Source: Streptomyces sp. Tue6028
GTDB taxonomy: Bacteria; Actinomycetota; Actinomycetes; Streptomycetales; Streptomycetaceae
Assembly (NCBI RefSeq): GCF_002300165.1
Contig: NZ_MLCE01000035.1
Location: forward strand, 174,271 to 238,270
DNA: 64,000 nt
Direction: 5' to 3'
Shown here: one piece after another, positions 7,213 to 17,363 of the stretch
Layout of the letters: each line of letters starts with the position of its first letter
How positions within the stretch are numbered: the stretch's first letter is position 1
Made by a program: the position numbers and the translations under genes
The notes under the pieces: generated by a model
Databases searched by the model: none
Seen by the model: only the letters and a program-made list of their open reading frames with translations
What the model was told of the DNA's origin: nothing

Positions 7213-9216
7213 ATGACAGCGACGACCGACGGAAGCACCGGGGCCCTGCCGCCCCGCGCTGCCTCGGCCAGCGAAATCCAGCACGAGACGACTCCCGAGG
7301 CGGCCGGGACAGTCGAGACCCGAGACGCCGCCACGCGCGCCATGCGGCGCGCCACCGACTTCCTGCTCGCACGCCAGGACGCCGAGGGCTGGTGGAAGGG
7401 CGACCTGGAGACCAACGTCACCATGGACGCCGAGGACCTGCTGCTGCGTCAGTTCCTGGGCATCCTGGACAAGTCCACCACCCACGCCGCCGGGCTCTTC
7501 ATCCGCGGCGAACAGCGCGAGGACGGCACCTGGGCCACCTTCTACGGCGGTCCCGGCGAACTCTCCACCACCATCGAGGCGTACGTCGCCCTGCGGCTGG
7601 CCGGTGACGCCCCGGACGCCCCGCACATGGCGAAGGCCTCCGCCTGGATCCGTGAGCGCGGAGGCATCGCCTCGGCCCGCGTCTTCACCCGGATCTGGCT
7701 GGCCCTGTTCGGCTGGTGGAAGTGGGAGGACCTGCCCGAACTGCCGCCCGAGCTCATCTACTTCCCGAAGTGGATGCCGCTCAACATCTACGACTTCGGC
7801 TGCTGGGCACGGCAGACGATCGTGCCGCTCACCGTCGTGTCGGCCAAGCGGCCGGTGCGGCCCGCGCCGTTCCCACTCGACGAGCTGCACACCGACGCCG
7901 GCGACCCCAACCCTGCCAAACCCCTTGCTCCCGTGGCAAGTTGGGACGGCGCCTTCCAGCGCCTCGACAAGGCCCTGCACCAGTACCGCAAGGTCGCACC
8001 GCGCATGCTGCGCCGCGCGGCGATGAACAGCGCCGCGCGCTGGATCATCGAGCGGCAGGAGAACGACGGCTGCTGGGGAGGCATCCAGCCGCCCGCCGTG
8101 TACTCGGTCATCGCCCTGCACCTGCTGGGCTACGACCTCGAACACCCGGTGATGCGCGAGGGGCTCGCGTCGCTGGACCGTTTCGCCGTGTGGCGCGACG
8201 ACGGTGCCCGGATGATCGAGGCCTGCCAGTCGCCGGTGTGGGACACCTGCCTGGCGACCATCGCGCTCGCCGACGCGGGGCTGCCCGCCGATCACCCGCA
8301 GCTCGTCAAGGCCGCCGACTGGATGCTCGGCGAGGAGATCGTCCGGCCCGGCGACTGGGCGGTCAAGCGTCCCCAACTGCCGCCTGGCGGTTGGGCGTTC
8401 GAGTTCCACAACGACAACTACCCCGACATCGACGACACCGCGGAGGTCGTGCTCGCGCTGCGCCGCGTCAGGCACCACGACCCGGAGCGCGTGGAGAACG
8501 CCATCGGGCGGGGGGTCCGCTGGAACCTCGGTATGCAGTCGAAGAACGGCGCCTGGGGCGCCTTCGACGTCGACAACACCAGCTCCTTCCCCAACCGGCT
8601 GCCCTTCTGCGACTTCGGGGAGGTCATCGACCCGCCGTCCGCGGACGTCACCGCGCACGTCGTGGAGATGCTCGCCGTCGAGGGACTCGCACACGATCCG
8701 CGCACCCGCCGGGGCATCGAATGGCTGCTCGCGGAACAGGAGGCGGACGGCTCCTGGTTCGGGCGCTGGGGCGTCAACTACGTCTACGGCACGGGGTCGG
8801 TGGTCCCGGCGCTCGTGGCGGCGGGGCTGCCCGGGTCCCACCCGGCGATCCGCCGGGCCGTGGCCTGGCTCGAAACCGTCCAGAACGACGACGGCGGCTG
8901 GGGCGAGGATCTGCGCTCCTACCACGAGGCCGCCGAGTGGAGCGGTCGCGGCGCGTCCACCGCGTCCCAGACGGGATGGGCCCTGCTCGCCCTGCTGGCC
9001 GCGGGGGAGCGCGACTCCAAGGCGGTGGAGCGCGGGATCGCCTGGCTCGCGGAGACCCAGCTGTCCGACGGTTCCTGGGACGAGCCGTACTTCACCGGCA
9101 CCGGCTTCCCGTGGGACTTCTCGATCAACTACCACCTCTACCGACAGGTCTTCCCCCTCACCGCACTCGGCCGCTATGTCCACGGCGAACCGTTCGCCGG
9201 GGTCCAGGGGGGTTGA
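7213..9216 (+). CDS. shc: Squalene-hopene cyclase
   Basis: This 667-residue class II terpene cyclase folds squalene into hopene and hopanol at the membrane. The protonating motif is present as DIDDTA (residues about 405-410), and several QW repeats of the double alpha-barrel are readable (for example QNDDGGWGED, QLSDGSWDE, QENDGCWGG). I chose ATG 7213, which gives the family's usual length, over upstream in-frame codons that would run into the previous gene. A 148-bp gap upstream could hold an internal promoter; TGATCATTATC near its left edge is its only AT-rich spot. The stop overlaps the nucleosidase start (TGATG). Confidence 0.96.
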   Translation: MTATTDGSTGALPPRAASASEIQHETTPEAAGTVETRDAATRAMRRATDFLLARQDAEGWWKGDLETNVTMDAEDLLLRQFLGILDKSTTHAAGLFIRGEQREDGTWATFYGGPGELSTTIEAYVALRLAGDAPDAPHMAKASAWIRERGGIASARVFTRIWLALFGWWKWEDLPELPPELIYFPKWMPLNIYDFGCWARQTIVPLTVVSAKRPVRPAPFPLDELHTDAGDPNPAKPLAPVASWDGAFQRLDKALHQYRKVAPRMLRRAAMNSAARWIIERQENDGCWGGIQPPAVYSVIALHLLGYDLEHPVMREGLASLDRFAVWRDDGARMIEACQSPVWDTCLATIALADAGLPADHPQLVKAADWMLGEEIVRPGDWAVKRPQLPPGGWAFEFHNDNYPDIDDTAEVVLALRRVRHHDPERVENAIGRGVRWNLGMQSKNGAWGAFDVDNTSSFPNRLPFCDFGEVIDPPSADVTAHVVEMLAVEGLAHDPRTRRGIEWLLAEQEADGSWFGRWGVNYVYGTGSVVPALVAAGLPGSHPAIRRAVAWLETVQNDDGGWGEDLRSYHEAAEWSGRGASTASQTGWALLALLAAGERDSKAVERGIAWLAETQLSDGSWDEPYFTGTGFPWDFSINYHLYRQVFPLTALGRYVHGEPFAGVQGG

Positions 9217-9860
9217 TGAGCGCGACGACGTCCGGACCGGCACCGCTGCTGATCGCCTGCGCGCTCGGCATCGAGCACCTCGCGCTGCGCAGCGGCGACC
9301 GGACCGGGGCCGGCGGGCCCGTCACCGTGCTGCGCACGGGCATGGGGCCCAAGGCCGCCGAACGGTCGGTCACCCGCGTCCTCGCCGACCCGGCGCTGCG
9401 CGGGGCCGCCGTCCTGGCCACCGGCTTCTGCGCGGGGCTCGCCCCCGGTATGCACCCCGGTGACCTGGTCGTCGCCGAGGAGACCCGGGACCCGCACGGC
9501 ACGACCCCGTGCGTGGGCACCGACCTGCTCGTCAGGGAACTCGTGCGCGCCGTGCCGGGGCGCACCGTCCACACGGGGCCGCTCACCGGCTCCGATCACG
9601 TCGTCCGTGGTCACGAGCGGTCGGATCTGCTCACGACCGGCTCCATCGCGGTCGACATGGAGTCTGCGTCGACGCTGCTCAGCGCCGTTCGGGTGGGTGT
9701 ACGCCCGGTTGCGGCCGTCCGGGTGGTCGTGGACGCTCCGGAACATGAACTCGTCCGTATCGGCACGGTGCGCGGTGGAATATCAGCTTTCCGTGTTCTT
9801 CGTGCCCTTCTTCCCGCTTTTTTTGAATGGCACCGTTCTTTGCTGCTCCCTCGGAGGTGA
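9216..9860 (+). CDS. hpnG: HpnG-like nucleosidase/phosphorylase
   Basis: A 214-residue member of the purine phosphorylase/nucleosidase superfamily. In hopanoid loci HpnG removes adenine from adenosylhopane to give ribosylhopane. The family's catalytic-loop motif appears as SIAVDMESASTLL, and GMGPKAAERS matches the ribose or phosphate-binding region. ATG 9216 overlaps the cyclase stop. The last 60 bp are unusually AT-rich for the window, including a run of seven T residues. The gene leads directly into the hpnH ribosome-binding site, and its order with hpnH matches their consecutive reactions in reverse. Confidence 0.85.
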   Translation: MSATTSGPAPLLIACALGIEHLALRSGDRTGAGGPVTVLRTGMGPKAAERSVTRVLADPALRGAAVLATGFCAGLAPGMHPGDLVVAEETRDPHGTTPCVGTDLLVRELVRAVPGRTVHTGPLTGSDHVVRGHERSDLLTTGSIAVDMESASTLLSAVRVGVRPVAAVRVVVDAPEHELVRIGTVRGGISAFRVLRALLPAFFEWHRSLLLPRR

Positions 9861-9865
9861 GCCAG

Positions 9866-10888
9866 ATGGCCATGCCGCTTCGGCAGTCCATGAAGGTCGC
9901 TGCATACTTGTTCGAACAGAAGCTCAGGAAGCGGGACAAGTTCGCCCTGCTCGTCGAGTTGGAACCGCTTTTCGCGTGCAACCTGAAGTGCGAGGGCTGC
10001 GGAAAGATCCAGCATCCCGCGGGTGTGCTCAAGCAGCGCATGCCCGTGGCCCAGGCGGTGGGAGCGGTACTGGAGTCCGGCGCGCCGATGGTGTCCATCG
10101 CCGGCGGAGAGCCGCTGATGCACCCTCAGATCGACGAGATCGTACGGCAGCTGGTAGCGAAGAAGAAATTCGTCTTCCTCTGCACCAACGCGCTGTTGAT
10201 GCGCAAGAAGATGGACAAGTTCAAGCCCTCGCCCTATTTCGCCTGGGCCGTGCACATCGACGGGCTGCGGGAGCGGCACGACGAGTCCGTGGCCAAGGAG
10301 GGCACCTTCGACGAGGCGGTCGAGGCGATCAAGGAGGCCAAGCGACGCGGCTTCCGGGTCACCACCAACTCGACCTTCTTCAACACGGACACCCCGCAGA
10401 CCGTCATCGAGGTCCTCAACTTCCTCAACGACGACCTGAAGGTGGACGAGATGATGCTCTCGCCCGCCTACGCCTACGAGAAGGCCCCCGACCAGGAGCA
10501 CTTCCTCGGCGTCCAGCAGACCCGGGAGCTGTTCAAGAAGGCCTTCGCCGGCGGCAACCGGCGCCGCTGGAGGCTCAACCAGAGCCCGCTCTTCCTGGAC
10601 TTCCTGGAAGGCAAGGTCGATTTCCCCTGCACCGCCTGGGCGATCCCCAGCTACTCGCTCTTCGGCTGGCAGAAGCCCTGCTACCTGATGAGCGACGGGT
10701 ACGTGCAGACGTACAAGCAGCTTCTGGAGGAGACCGACTGGGACGCCTACGGCCGGGGCAGGGACGAGCGGTGCGCCAACTGCATGGCCCACTGCGGCTA
10801 CGAGCCGACCGCGGTGCTCGCCACCATGGGCTCCCTCAAGGAGTCCCTGCGTGCCGCCCGCGAGACCTTCACGGAAAGCCGCGGGTGA
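9866..10888 (+). CDS. hpnH: HpnH, radical SAM adenosyl-hopene synthase
   Basis: This 340-residue radical SAM enzyme attaches the 5'-deoxyadenosyl group to hopene to build the C35 side chain. The cluster-binding CX3CX2C motif is at residues 38-45 (CNLKCEGC), followed by the GGEPL SAM motif. Further cysteines near the C-terminus (CANCMAHC) fit the family. I chose ATG 9866 behind GGAGGTGA rather than the in-frame ATG at 9827, which lies inside the previous gene. IspG begins 4 bp after its stop. Confidence 0.93.
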   Translation: MAMPLRQSMKVAAYLFEQKLRKRDKFALLVELEPLFACNLKCEGCGKIQHPAGVLKQRMPVAQAVGAVLESGAPMVSIAGGEPLMHPQIDEIVRQLVAKKKFVFLCTNALLMRKKMDKFKPSPYFAWAVHIDGLRERHDESVAKEGTFDEAVEAIKEAKRRGFRVTTNSTFFNTDTPQTVIEVLNFLNDDLKVDEMMLSPAYAYEKAPDQEHFLGVQQTRELFKKAFAGGNRRRWRLNQSPLFLDFLEGKVDFPCTAWAIPSYSLFGWQKPCYLMSDGYVQTYKQLLEETDWDAYGRGRDERCANCMAHCGYEPTAVLATMGSLKESLRAARETFTESRG

Positions 10889-10892
10889 CGAC

Positions 10893-12050
<1,158 letters not shown>

Positions 12051-12078
12051 TCAGCACGGACCGAGAGGGGGCCCGAGC

Positions 12079-13977
12079 GTGACGATTCTGGAGAACATCC
12101 GGGGACCACGCGACCTGAAAGCGCTGTCCGAGGCGGAACTCGGTGAACTGGCCGAAGAGATAAGGGAGTTCCTGGTGCACGCGGTCGCCAGGACCGGCGG
12201 TCACCTGGGGCCCAATCTGGGGGTGGTGGAGCTCTCCATCGCGCTGCACCGGGCCTTCGAGTCGCCCGGTGACCGCATCCTGTGGGACACCGGCCACCAG
12301 AGCTATGTGCACAAGCTGCTGACCGGACGTCAGGACTTCTCCAAGCTGCGCGGCAAGGGCGGGCTGTCCGGCTACCCGTCGCGCGAGGAGTCCGAGCACG
12401 ACGTCATCGAGAACAGCCACGCCTCCACGGCGCTCGGCTGGGCGGACGGGCTCGCCAAGGCCCGTCAGGTACAGGGGGAGAAGGGCCATGTCGTCGCCGT
12501 CATCGGAGACGGCGCGCTCACCGGCGGTATGGCGTGGGAAGCACTCAACAACATCGCCGCCGCCAAGGACCGCCCTCTGATCATCGTCGTCAACGACAAC
12601 GAGCGCTCCTACTCGCCGACCATAGGCGGTCTCGCGAACCACCTCGCGACACTGCGCACGACGGACGGCTACGAGAAGGTGCTCGCCTGGGGCAAGGACG
12701 TGCTGCAGCGCACGCCCGTCGTCGGCAACACCCTCTACGAGTCGCTGCACGGCGCGAAGAAGGGGTTCAAGGACGCGTTCGCGCCGCAGGGCATGTTCGA
12801 GGACCTCGGCCTCAAGTACGTCGGGCCGATCGACGGGCACGACGTGGGCGCCGTGGAGTCCGCACTGCGCCGCGCGAAACGTTTCCACGGACCGGTGCTC
12901 ATCCACTGCCTCACCGAGAAGGGCCGCGGCTACGAGCCGGCGCTCGCACACGAGGAGGACCACTTCCACACGGTCGGCGTGATGGACCCGCTCACCTGCG
13001 AGCCGCTCGCCCCCTCCAACGGGCCGTCCTGGACCTCCGTGTTCGGCGACGAGATCGCGCGGATCGGGGAGGAGCGCGCCGACGTCGTGGCGATCACGGC
13101 GGCCATGCTGCACCCCGTCGGACTCGGCAAGTTCGCCGAGCGGTTCCCCGACCGGGTGTGGGACGTCGGGATCGCCGAGCAGCATGCCGCGGTGTCCGCG
13201 GCCGGACTCGCCACCGGCGGTCTCCATCCCGTCGTCGCCGTCTACGCCACCTTCCTCAACCGCGCCTTCGACCAGCTCCTCATGGACGTCGCGCTGCATC
13301 GCTGCGGTGTCACCTTCGTCCTCGACCGGGCCGGTGTCACCGGGGTCGACGGCGCCTCGCACAACGGCATGTGGGACATGTCGATCCTCCAGGTCGTGCC
13401 GGGCCTCAGGATCGCCGCGCCGCGCGACGCCGACCAGCTGCGGGCCCAGCTGCGCGAGGCGGTCGCCGTCGACGACGCGCCGACGCTCGTCCGCTTCCCC
13501 AAGGAATCGGTCGGCCCCGCGATTCCCGCGATCGGCCACGTGGGCGGGCTGGACGTCCTGCACCGGGCCGAGGGCACACCGCAGGTCCTCCTCGTCGCCG
13601 TCGGGGTGATGGCGCCGGTCTGTCTCCAGGCCGCCGAACTCCTGGAGGCCCGCGGCATCGGCTGCACGGTCGTCGACCCGCGCTGGGTGAAGCCCGTCGA
13701 CCCGTCGCTGCCCGGGCTGGCCGCCGAGCACCGGCTCGTCGCCGTCGTCGAGGACAACAGCCGGGCATCCGGGGTCGGCGCGGCGGTCGCGCTGGCGCTC
13801 GGGGACGCGGACGTCGACGTCCCGGTGCGGCGGTTCGGCATCCCGGAGCAGTTCCTCGCACACGCCAAGCGCGGTGAGGTGCTGGCCGACATAGGCCTGA
13901 CGCCCGTCGAGATCGCCGGGCGGATCAGTGCCGGCCTGGCCGTCAGGGAAGAGCTCTCCAAGGAGAAACAGGAATGA
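12079..13977 (+). CDS. dxs: 1-deoxy-D-xylulose-5-phosphate synthase
   Basis: This 632-residue ThDP-dependent enzyme condenses pyruvate and glyceraldehyde-3-phosphate, the entry and main control step of the MEP pathway. The ThDP motif is GDGALTGGMAWEALNN, and GHQSYVHKLLTGR and GIAEQHAAVSAAGLA are classic Dxs segments. GTG 12079 follows an AGAGGGGG site. The stop overlaps the hpnO start (ATGA). Together with ispG it directs isoprenoid flux to the squalene-hopene branch. Confidence 0.96.
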   Translation: MTILENIRGPRDLKALSEAELGELAEEIREFLVHAVARTGGHLGPNLGVVELSIALHRAFESPGDRILWDTGHQSYVHKLLTGRQDFSKLRGKGGLSGYPSREESEHDVIENSHASTALGWADGLAKARQVQGEKGHVVAVIGDGALTGGMAWEALNNIAAAKDRPLIIVVNDNERSYSPTIGGLANHLATLRTTDGYEKVLAWGKDVLQRTPVVGNTLYESLHGAKKGFKDAFAPQGMFEDLGLKYVGPIDGHDVGAVESALRRAKRFHGPVLIHCLTEKGRGYEPALAHEEDHFHTVGVMDPLTCEPLAPSNGPSWTSVFGDEIARIGEERADVVAITAAMLHPVGLGKFAERFPDRVWDVGIAEQHAAVSAAGLATGGLHPVVAVYATFLNRAFDQLLMDVALHRCGVTFVLDRAGVTGVDGASHNGMWDMSILQVVPGLRIAAPRDADQLRAQLREAVAVDDAPTLVRFPKESVGPAIPAIGHVGGLDVLHRAEGTPQVLLVAVGVMAPVCLQAAELLEARGIGCTVVDPRWVKPVDPSLPGLAAEHRLVAVVEDNSRASGVGAAVALALGDADVDVPVRRFGIPEQFLAHAKRGEVLADIGLTPVEIAGRISAGLAVREELSKEKQE

Positions 13978-15374
13978 CCGAACCAGCGGCGAAGGGGGAG
14001 TTCGACCTCGGCGCGCTCCTCGCCGAACGCGGCGCCGAGCGCTACGAGCTGCACGGCAAGTACCTGAACCACCAGCTTCCCCGGATGCTGCACACCATCG
14101 GCTTCGACAAGGTCTACGAGCGCGCCGAAGGGGCGCACTTCTGGGACGCGGACGGCAACGACTACCTGGACATGCTCGCCGGCTTCGGGGTGATGGGCCT
14201 GGGCCGCCATCACCCCGTGGTCCGCCAGGCGCTGCACGACGTCCTGGACGCCTCGCTCGCCGACCTGACCCGCTTCGACTGCCAGCCGCTGCCGGGCCTG
14301 CTCGCGGAGCGGCTGCTCGTCCACAGCCCGCACCTGGACCGGGTGTTCTTCGGCAACAGCGGTACGGAGGCGGTCGAGACCGCGCTGAAGTTCGCCCGCT
14401 ACGCCACCGGGAAGCCGCGGGTCCTCTACTGCTCGCACGCCTTCCACGGGCTGACCACCGGCTCGCTGTCGGTGAACGGCGAGGACGGTTTCCGCGACGG
14501 CTTCGCACCGCTGCTTCCCGACACGGCCGTCCCGCTCGGCGACCTCGACGCGCTGGCCCGGGAGCTGAAGAAGGGCGACGTCGCCGCGCTGATCGTCGAG
14601 CCCATCCAGGGCAAGGGCGTCCACGAGGCGCCGCCCGGCTACCTGCGCGCCGCCCAGGAGCTGCTTCACCAGCACAAGGCACTGCTCATCGCCGACGAGG
14701 TGCAGACCGGGCTCGGGCGGACCGGGGACTTCTACGCGTACCAGCACGAGGAGGGGGTCGAGCCCGACCTGGTGTGCGTGGCCAAGGCCCTGTCCGGCGG
14801 ATATGTGCCGGTGGGCGCCACCCTCGGCAAGGACTGGATCTTCAAGAAGGTCTACTCGTCCATGGACCGGGTCCTCGTCCACTCGGCGAGCTTCGGGGCG
14901 AACGCGCAGGCCATGGCGGCGGGGCTCGCGGTCCTGTCCGTCATGGAGAACGAGCAGATCGTGGCCAACGCACGCGCCACGGGGGAGCAGCTGAAGTCCC
15001 GGCTCGGCGCGCTCGTCGACCGGTACGAACTGCTCGGTGACGTACGCGGCCGGGGGCTGATGATCGGCATCGAATTCGGGCGCCCCAGGTCGCTGAAGCT
15101 GCGCAGCCGCTGGACCATGCTGCAGGCCGCCCGCAAGGGGCTGTTCGCCCAGATGGTGGTCGTGCCGCTGCTGCAACGGCACCGCATCCTCACACAGGTC
15201 TCGGGCGATCATCTGGAGGTGATCAAACTGATCCCGCCGCTGATCATCGACGAGCGGGACGTGGACCGCTTCGTGGAGGCCTTCACCGCGGTGATGGACG
15301 ACGCGCACAGCGGCGGCGGCCTGATGTGGGACTTCGGCAAGACGCTGGTGAAGCAGGCCGTCGCCAACCGCTAG
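13974..15374 (+). CDS. hpnO: HpnO-like class III aminotransferase
   Basis: PLP-dependent class III aminotransferase of 466 residues, matching the enzyme that makes aminobacteriohopanetriol from the aldehyde form of ribosylhopane. The PLP lysine is K271 in CVAKALSGGY, with the aspartate of IADEVQTGLGRTG about 30 residues before it and FFGNSGTEAVETALKFARYA binding the phosphate. It resembles ornithine/acetylornithine aminotransferases, so substrate assignment rests on the locus. It starts at ATG 13974 overlapping dxs and is the last biosynthetic gene before a hairpin terminator. Confidence 0.87.
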   Translation: MTEPAAKGEFDLGALLAERGAERYELHGKYLNHQLPRMLHTIGFDKVYERAEGAHFWDADGNDYLDMLAGFGVMGLGRHHPVVRQALHDVLDASLADLTRFDCQPLPGLLAERLLVHSPHLDRVFFGNSGTEAVETALKFARYATGKPRVLYCSHAFHGLTTGSLSVNGEDGFRDGFAPLLPDTAVPLGDLDALARELKKGDVAALIVEPIQGKGVHEAPPGYLRAAQELLHQHKALLIADEVQTGLGRTGDFYAYQHEEGVEPDLVCVAKALSGGYVPVGATLGKDWIFKKVYSSMDRVLVHSASFGANAQAMAAGLAVLSVMENEQIVANARATGEQLKSRLGALVDRYELLGDVRGRGLMIGIEFGRPRSLKLRSRWTMLQAARKGLFAQMVVVPLLQRHRILTQVSGDHLEVIKLIPPLIIDERDVDRFVEAFTAVMDDAHSGGGLMWDFGKTLVKQAVANR

Positions 15375-15387
15375 GGGGCGTCGTCGC

Positions 15388-15418
15388 CGCCCCGTGCCGG
15401 GCACCCCGTACCGGGGCG
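15388..15418. terminator. Hairpin at the end of the hopanoid biosynthetic genes
   Basis: CGCCCCG and CGGGGCG arms enclose an inner GTGC-CGG-GCAC hairpin, 14 bp after the hpnO stop. There is no T-run. It likely ends or attenuates transcription before the regulator gene. Confidence 0.5.
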
Positions 15419-15468
15419 GGCTCTCTCGACGGGCCCGCCGCCGGTGCGCGGGCCAGGTCGAGCAGGGT

Positions 15469-15503
15469 TTGCCTCAGAGGCAAGAAATTTGCCCCAGAGG
15501 TAA
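15469..15503. promoter_or_regulatory. Tandem operators upstream of the XRE-cupin gene
   Basis: A perfect 15-bp palindrome TTGCCTCAGAGGCAA (15469-15483) is followed by a near copy TTGCCCCAGAGGTAA (15489-15503). Their centres are exactly 20 bp apart, two helical turns, so two dimers would bind the same DNA face. The second site ends 12 bp before the first in-frame ATG, so it should overlap the core promoter. Autoregulation by the XRE-cupin protein is the simplest reading. Confidence 0.65.
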
Positions 15504-15515
15504 CAGTGCGGCTCA

Positions 15516-16181
15516 ATGGAGGGCATGAACCCTGTCGAGGGTAGCGACCCTTCCGCTCCGCAAGCGGCAGAGGGGCCTGCCGCCGAGCTCCCCGCCGTTG
15601 CGCCCCAGCTGCGCGAACTGCGCCGCCGTGCCGCCCTGACGCTGGAGGCCGCGTCCCGCGCGGCCGGGCTCTCACCCGCCCATCTCTCCCGTCTGGAGAC
15701 CGGGCAGCGCCAGCCCTCGCTCCCGATGCTGCTCGCGCTCGCCCGTGTCTACGGTACGACGGTTTCCGAGCTCCTCGGCGAGACGGTCGCCGAGCGGCAC
15801 GCGATCGTGCGCGCCGCCGACATGGAGCCGACACCGGCCGGCGGCTGGACGTACTGGCAGGCCGGAGCCCCGGGCCGCGGCATGCAGGCCCTGCGGGTGC
15901 ACGTCCCGCACGGCTCGCAGGGCGACATCGTGCGCGTCCACCCCGGCGAGGAGTGGCTGTACGTCCTCACCGGGCGACTGAGACTGCGCCTCGGGGACAC
16001 CGCGCACATGCTCGCGCCGGGGGACAGCGCGCACTTCGACTCGCTCACCCCGCACCGGATCGCCGCCGCCGACCCCGGTGGGGCCGAGCTCCTTTTCGTA
16101 CACACCCTGCTTCAGAGTCCGACCGCCGCGCTGTGCCTCGGCCCGGTGGCGGGACACCTCACCCCGGGAGAGCTGTCATGA
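15516..16181 (+). CDS. XRE-family regulator with C-terminal cupin domain
   Basis: This 221-residue regulator has a helix-turn-helix at about residues 32-85 (LRRRAALTLEAASRAAGLS then LSRLETGQRQPSLPML) and a cupin sensor domain at about 125-200 (HPGEEWLYVLTGRLRLRLG). Such proteins bind small ligands in the cupin and usually repress their own and adjacent genes. Two operator copies lie directly upstream. ATG 15516 may be leaderless; ATG 15525 has its G-rich site only 1 nt away. The gene overlaps a 50-residue membrane protein by 4 bp. A role in hopanoid control is suggested only by position. Confidence 0.9.
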   Translation: MEGMNPVEGSDPSAPQAAEGPAAELPAVAPQLRELRRRAALTLEAASRAAGLSPAHLSRLETGQRQPSLPMLLALARVYGTTVSELLGETVAERHAIVRAADMEPTPAGGWTYWQAGAPGRGMQALRVHVPHGSQGDIVRVHPGEEWLYVLTGRLRLRLGDTAHMLAPGDSAHFDSLTPHRIAAADPGGAELLFVHTLLQSPTAALCLGPVAGHLTPGELS

Positions 16182-16330
16182 CCGAACCCACTCCGACCGG
16201 TCCCCGTAAGTCCATGGAGGAGAAGTTCCCCCGTGCGCTGTGGGTGCGGCTGATCATCTACGTCGCCGTCGGCCACCTCTTCGCGGCCTTCATCTACCTG
16301 CTCTTCACGCTGGGCGCGCAGGGCCAGTAG
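16178..16330 (+). CDS. Small single-pass membrane protein (DUF6126-like)
   Basis: This 50-residue protein has a charged N-terminal half (RKSMEEKFPRALWVR) and one clear membrane segment (about residues 24-44, LIIYVAVGHLFAAFIYLLF). Its ATG overlaps the stop of the XRE-cupin gene (ATGA). From memory it matches a short Streptomyces family, DUF6126, found beside XRE-cupin regulators; the function is unknown. It could be the target gene or a membrane partner of the regulator. Confidence 0.8.
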   Translation: MTEPTPTGPRKSMEEKFPRALWVRLIIYVAVGHLFAAFIYLLFTLGAQGQ

Positions 16331-16459
16331 GCGTGCCGGGCCGGCGGGCGTCCGGAGGGCCGGCCCAGGGCCGCGTCAGTCCAGCAGGCGCTCGCGCAGG
16401 CGGTCCCGCACCTCCGGGGTGACCCGCAGCGCCTGTTCCAGGTAGGTGTCGACGCCGCC

Positions 16460-17173
16460 CTAGGTCTCCTCGATCGTCTCGAAGGCCGCCGTGAGGTACT
16501 CGGCGCGCGCGTCGAACAGGGGGCTGAGCAGTTCCATGACCTCCGGGGAGTACGCGGAGGGGGAGGAACTGCTGCGGTGCACCTTGTAGCGGCGGTGCTT
16601 GGCGTTCGACTCCAGGTAGTCGGCGACGATCGCGTCGCGCTCGACACCGAGGGCGAGGAGCGTCACGGCTATGGACAGGCCCGCGCGGTCCTTGCCCGCC
16701 GCGCAGTGCATCAGCGCGGGCACGCTGTCCTCGGCCAGCGCGTGCAGCACCTGGGAGTGCTCCGTCGTGCGCTCCTTGATGATCGTGCGGTAGGAGACGA
16801 CCATCCGGTTCGCGGCCTTGCCGTCCGAGAGGATCGAGCGCAGCTGGTCGAGGTCGCCGTCACGGACCATCTTCCAGAACTCGGCGCCGTCGGCCGGGTC
16901 GGTGAGCGGCAGGTTCACGTTCCGCACGCCCGGGAGGTCGACGTCGGGGCCCTCCAGCTTCTGGTCCGAGGCGTTGCGGAAGTCGAAGATCGTGTGCAGG
17001 CCCAGCGAGGAGAGGAACGTGGCGTCCTTCTCGGTCGCGTGCGCGAGGTGGCCGCTGCGGAACAGCCGCCCCTGCTTCACCCGCCGGCCGTCGACGGTGG
17101 GCAGGCCGCCCACGTCCCGGAAGTTGCGCACTCCGGCCAGCTCGGGCTCGGTCGACGGGACCTGCTGCGTCAC
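16460..17173 (-). CDS. Protein tyrosine/serine phosphatase, C-terminus cut by an in-frame amber stop
   Basis: This 237-residue phosphatase has the P-loop HCAAGKDRAGL with nucleophile C157 and R163, and the family N-terminus ELAGVRNFRDVGGLPTVDGR. It would remove phosphate from phosphotyrosine or phosphoserine proteins. A TAG at 16460-16462 stops translation, but the same frame continues for 27 more residues (GGVDTYLEQALRV and on to RERLLD) to a TGA at 16376-16378. That tail matches the usual family ending, where a tyrosine precedes the Gly; a single base change TAC to TAG explains it. The catalytic core is intact, so activity may remain. Start is GTG 17173. Confidence 0.85.
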   Translation of the reverse strand: MTQQVPSTEPELAGVRNFRDVGGLPTVDGRRVKQGRLFRSGHLAHATEKDATFLSSLGLHTIFDFRNASDQKLEGPDVDLPGVRNVNLPLTDPADGAEFWKMVRDGDLDQLRSILSDGKAANRMVVSYRTIIKERTTEHSQVLHALAEDSVPALMHCAAGKDRAGLSIAVTLLALGVERDAIVADYLESNAKHRRYKVHRSSSSPSAYSPEVMELLSPLFDARAEYLTAAFETIEET

Positions 17174-17363
17174 GTGGACTCCTCACATTCGGCCGCCGGC
17201 GCCGCCCAGGTCCTGCCCGGTGGCGTGTGTCGACGGGTTGCGCTCTCGACCATACGACATGGGTTCCTGAGGCAATGAGTTGTCCACAGGCGTTGCCCGC
17301 GGGGCACGGCCGCCGGGAGCATGTCGGTGTCTGATCGGGGCCGTTCGGATCTGTGGGGGACCG

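Noticed and set aside
6910..9243. Long open frame of 777 codons on the minus strand opposite squalene-hopene cyclase
   Set aside because: It is an antisense shadow of a conserved gene caused by high GC content; the translation is low-complexity and has no recognisable domain.
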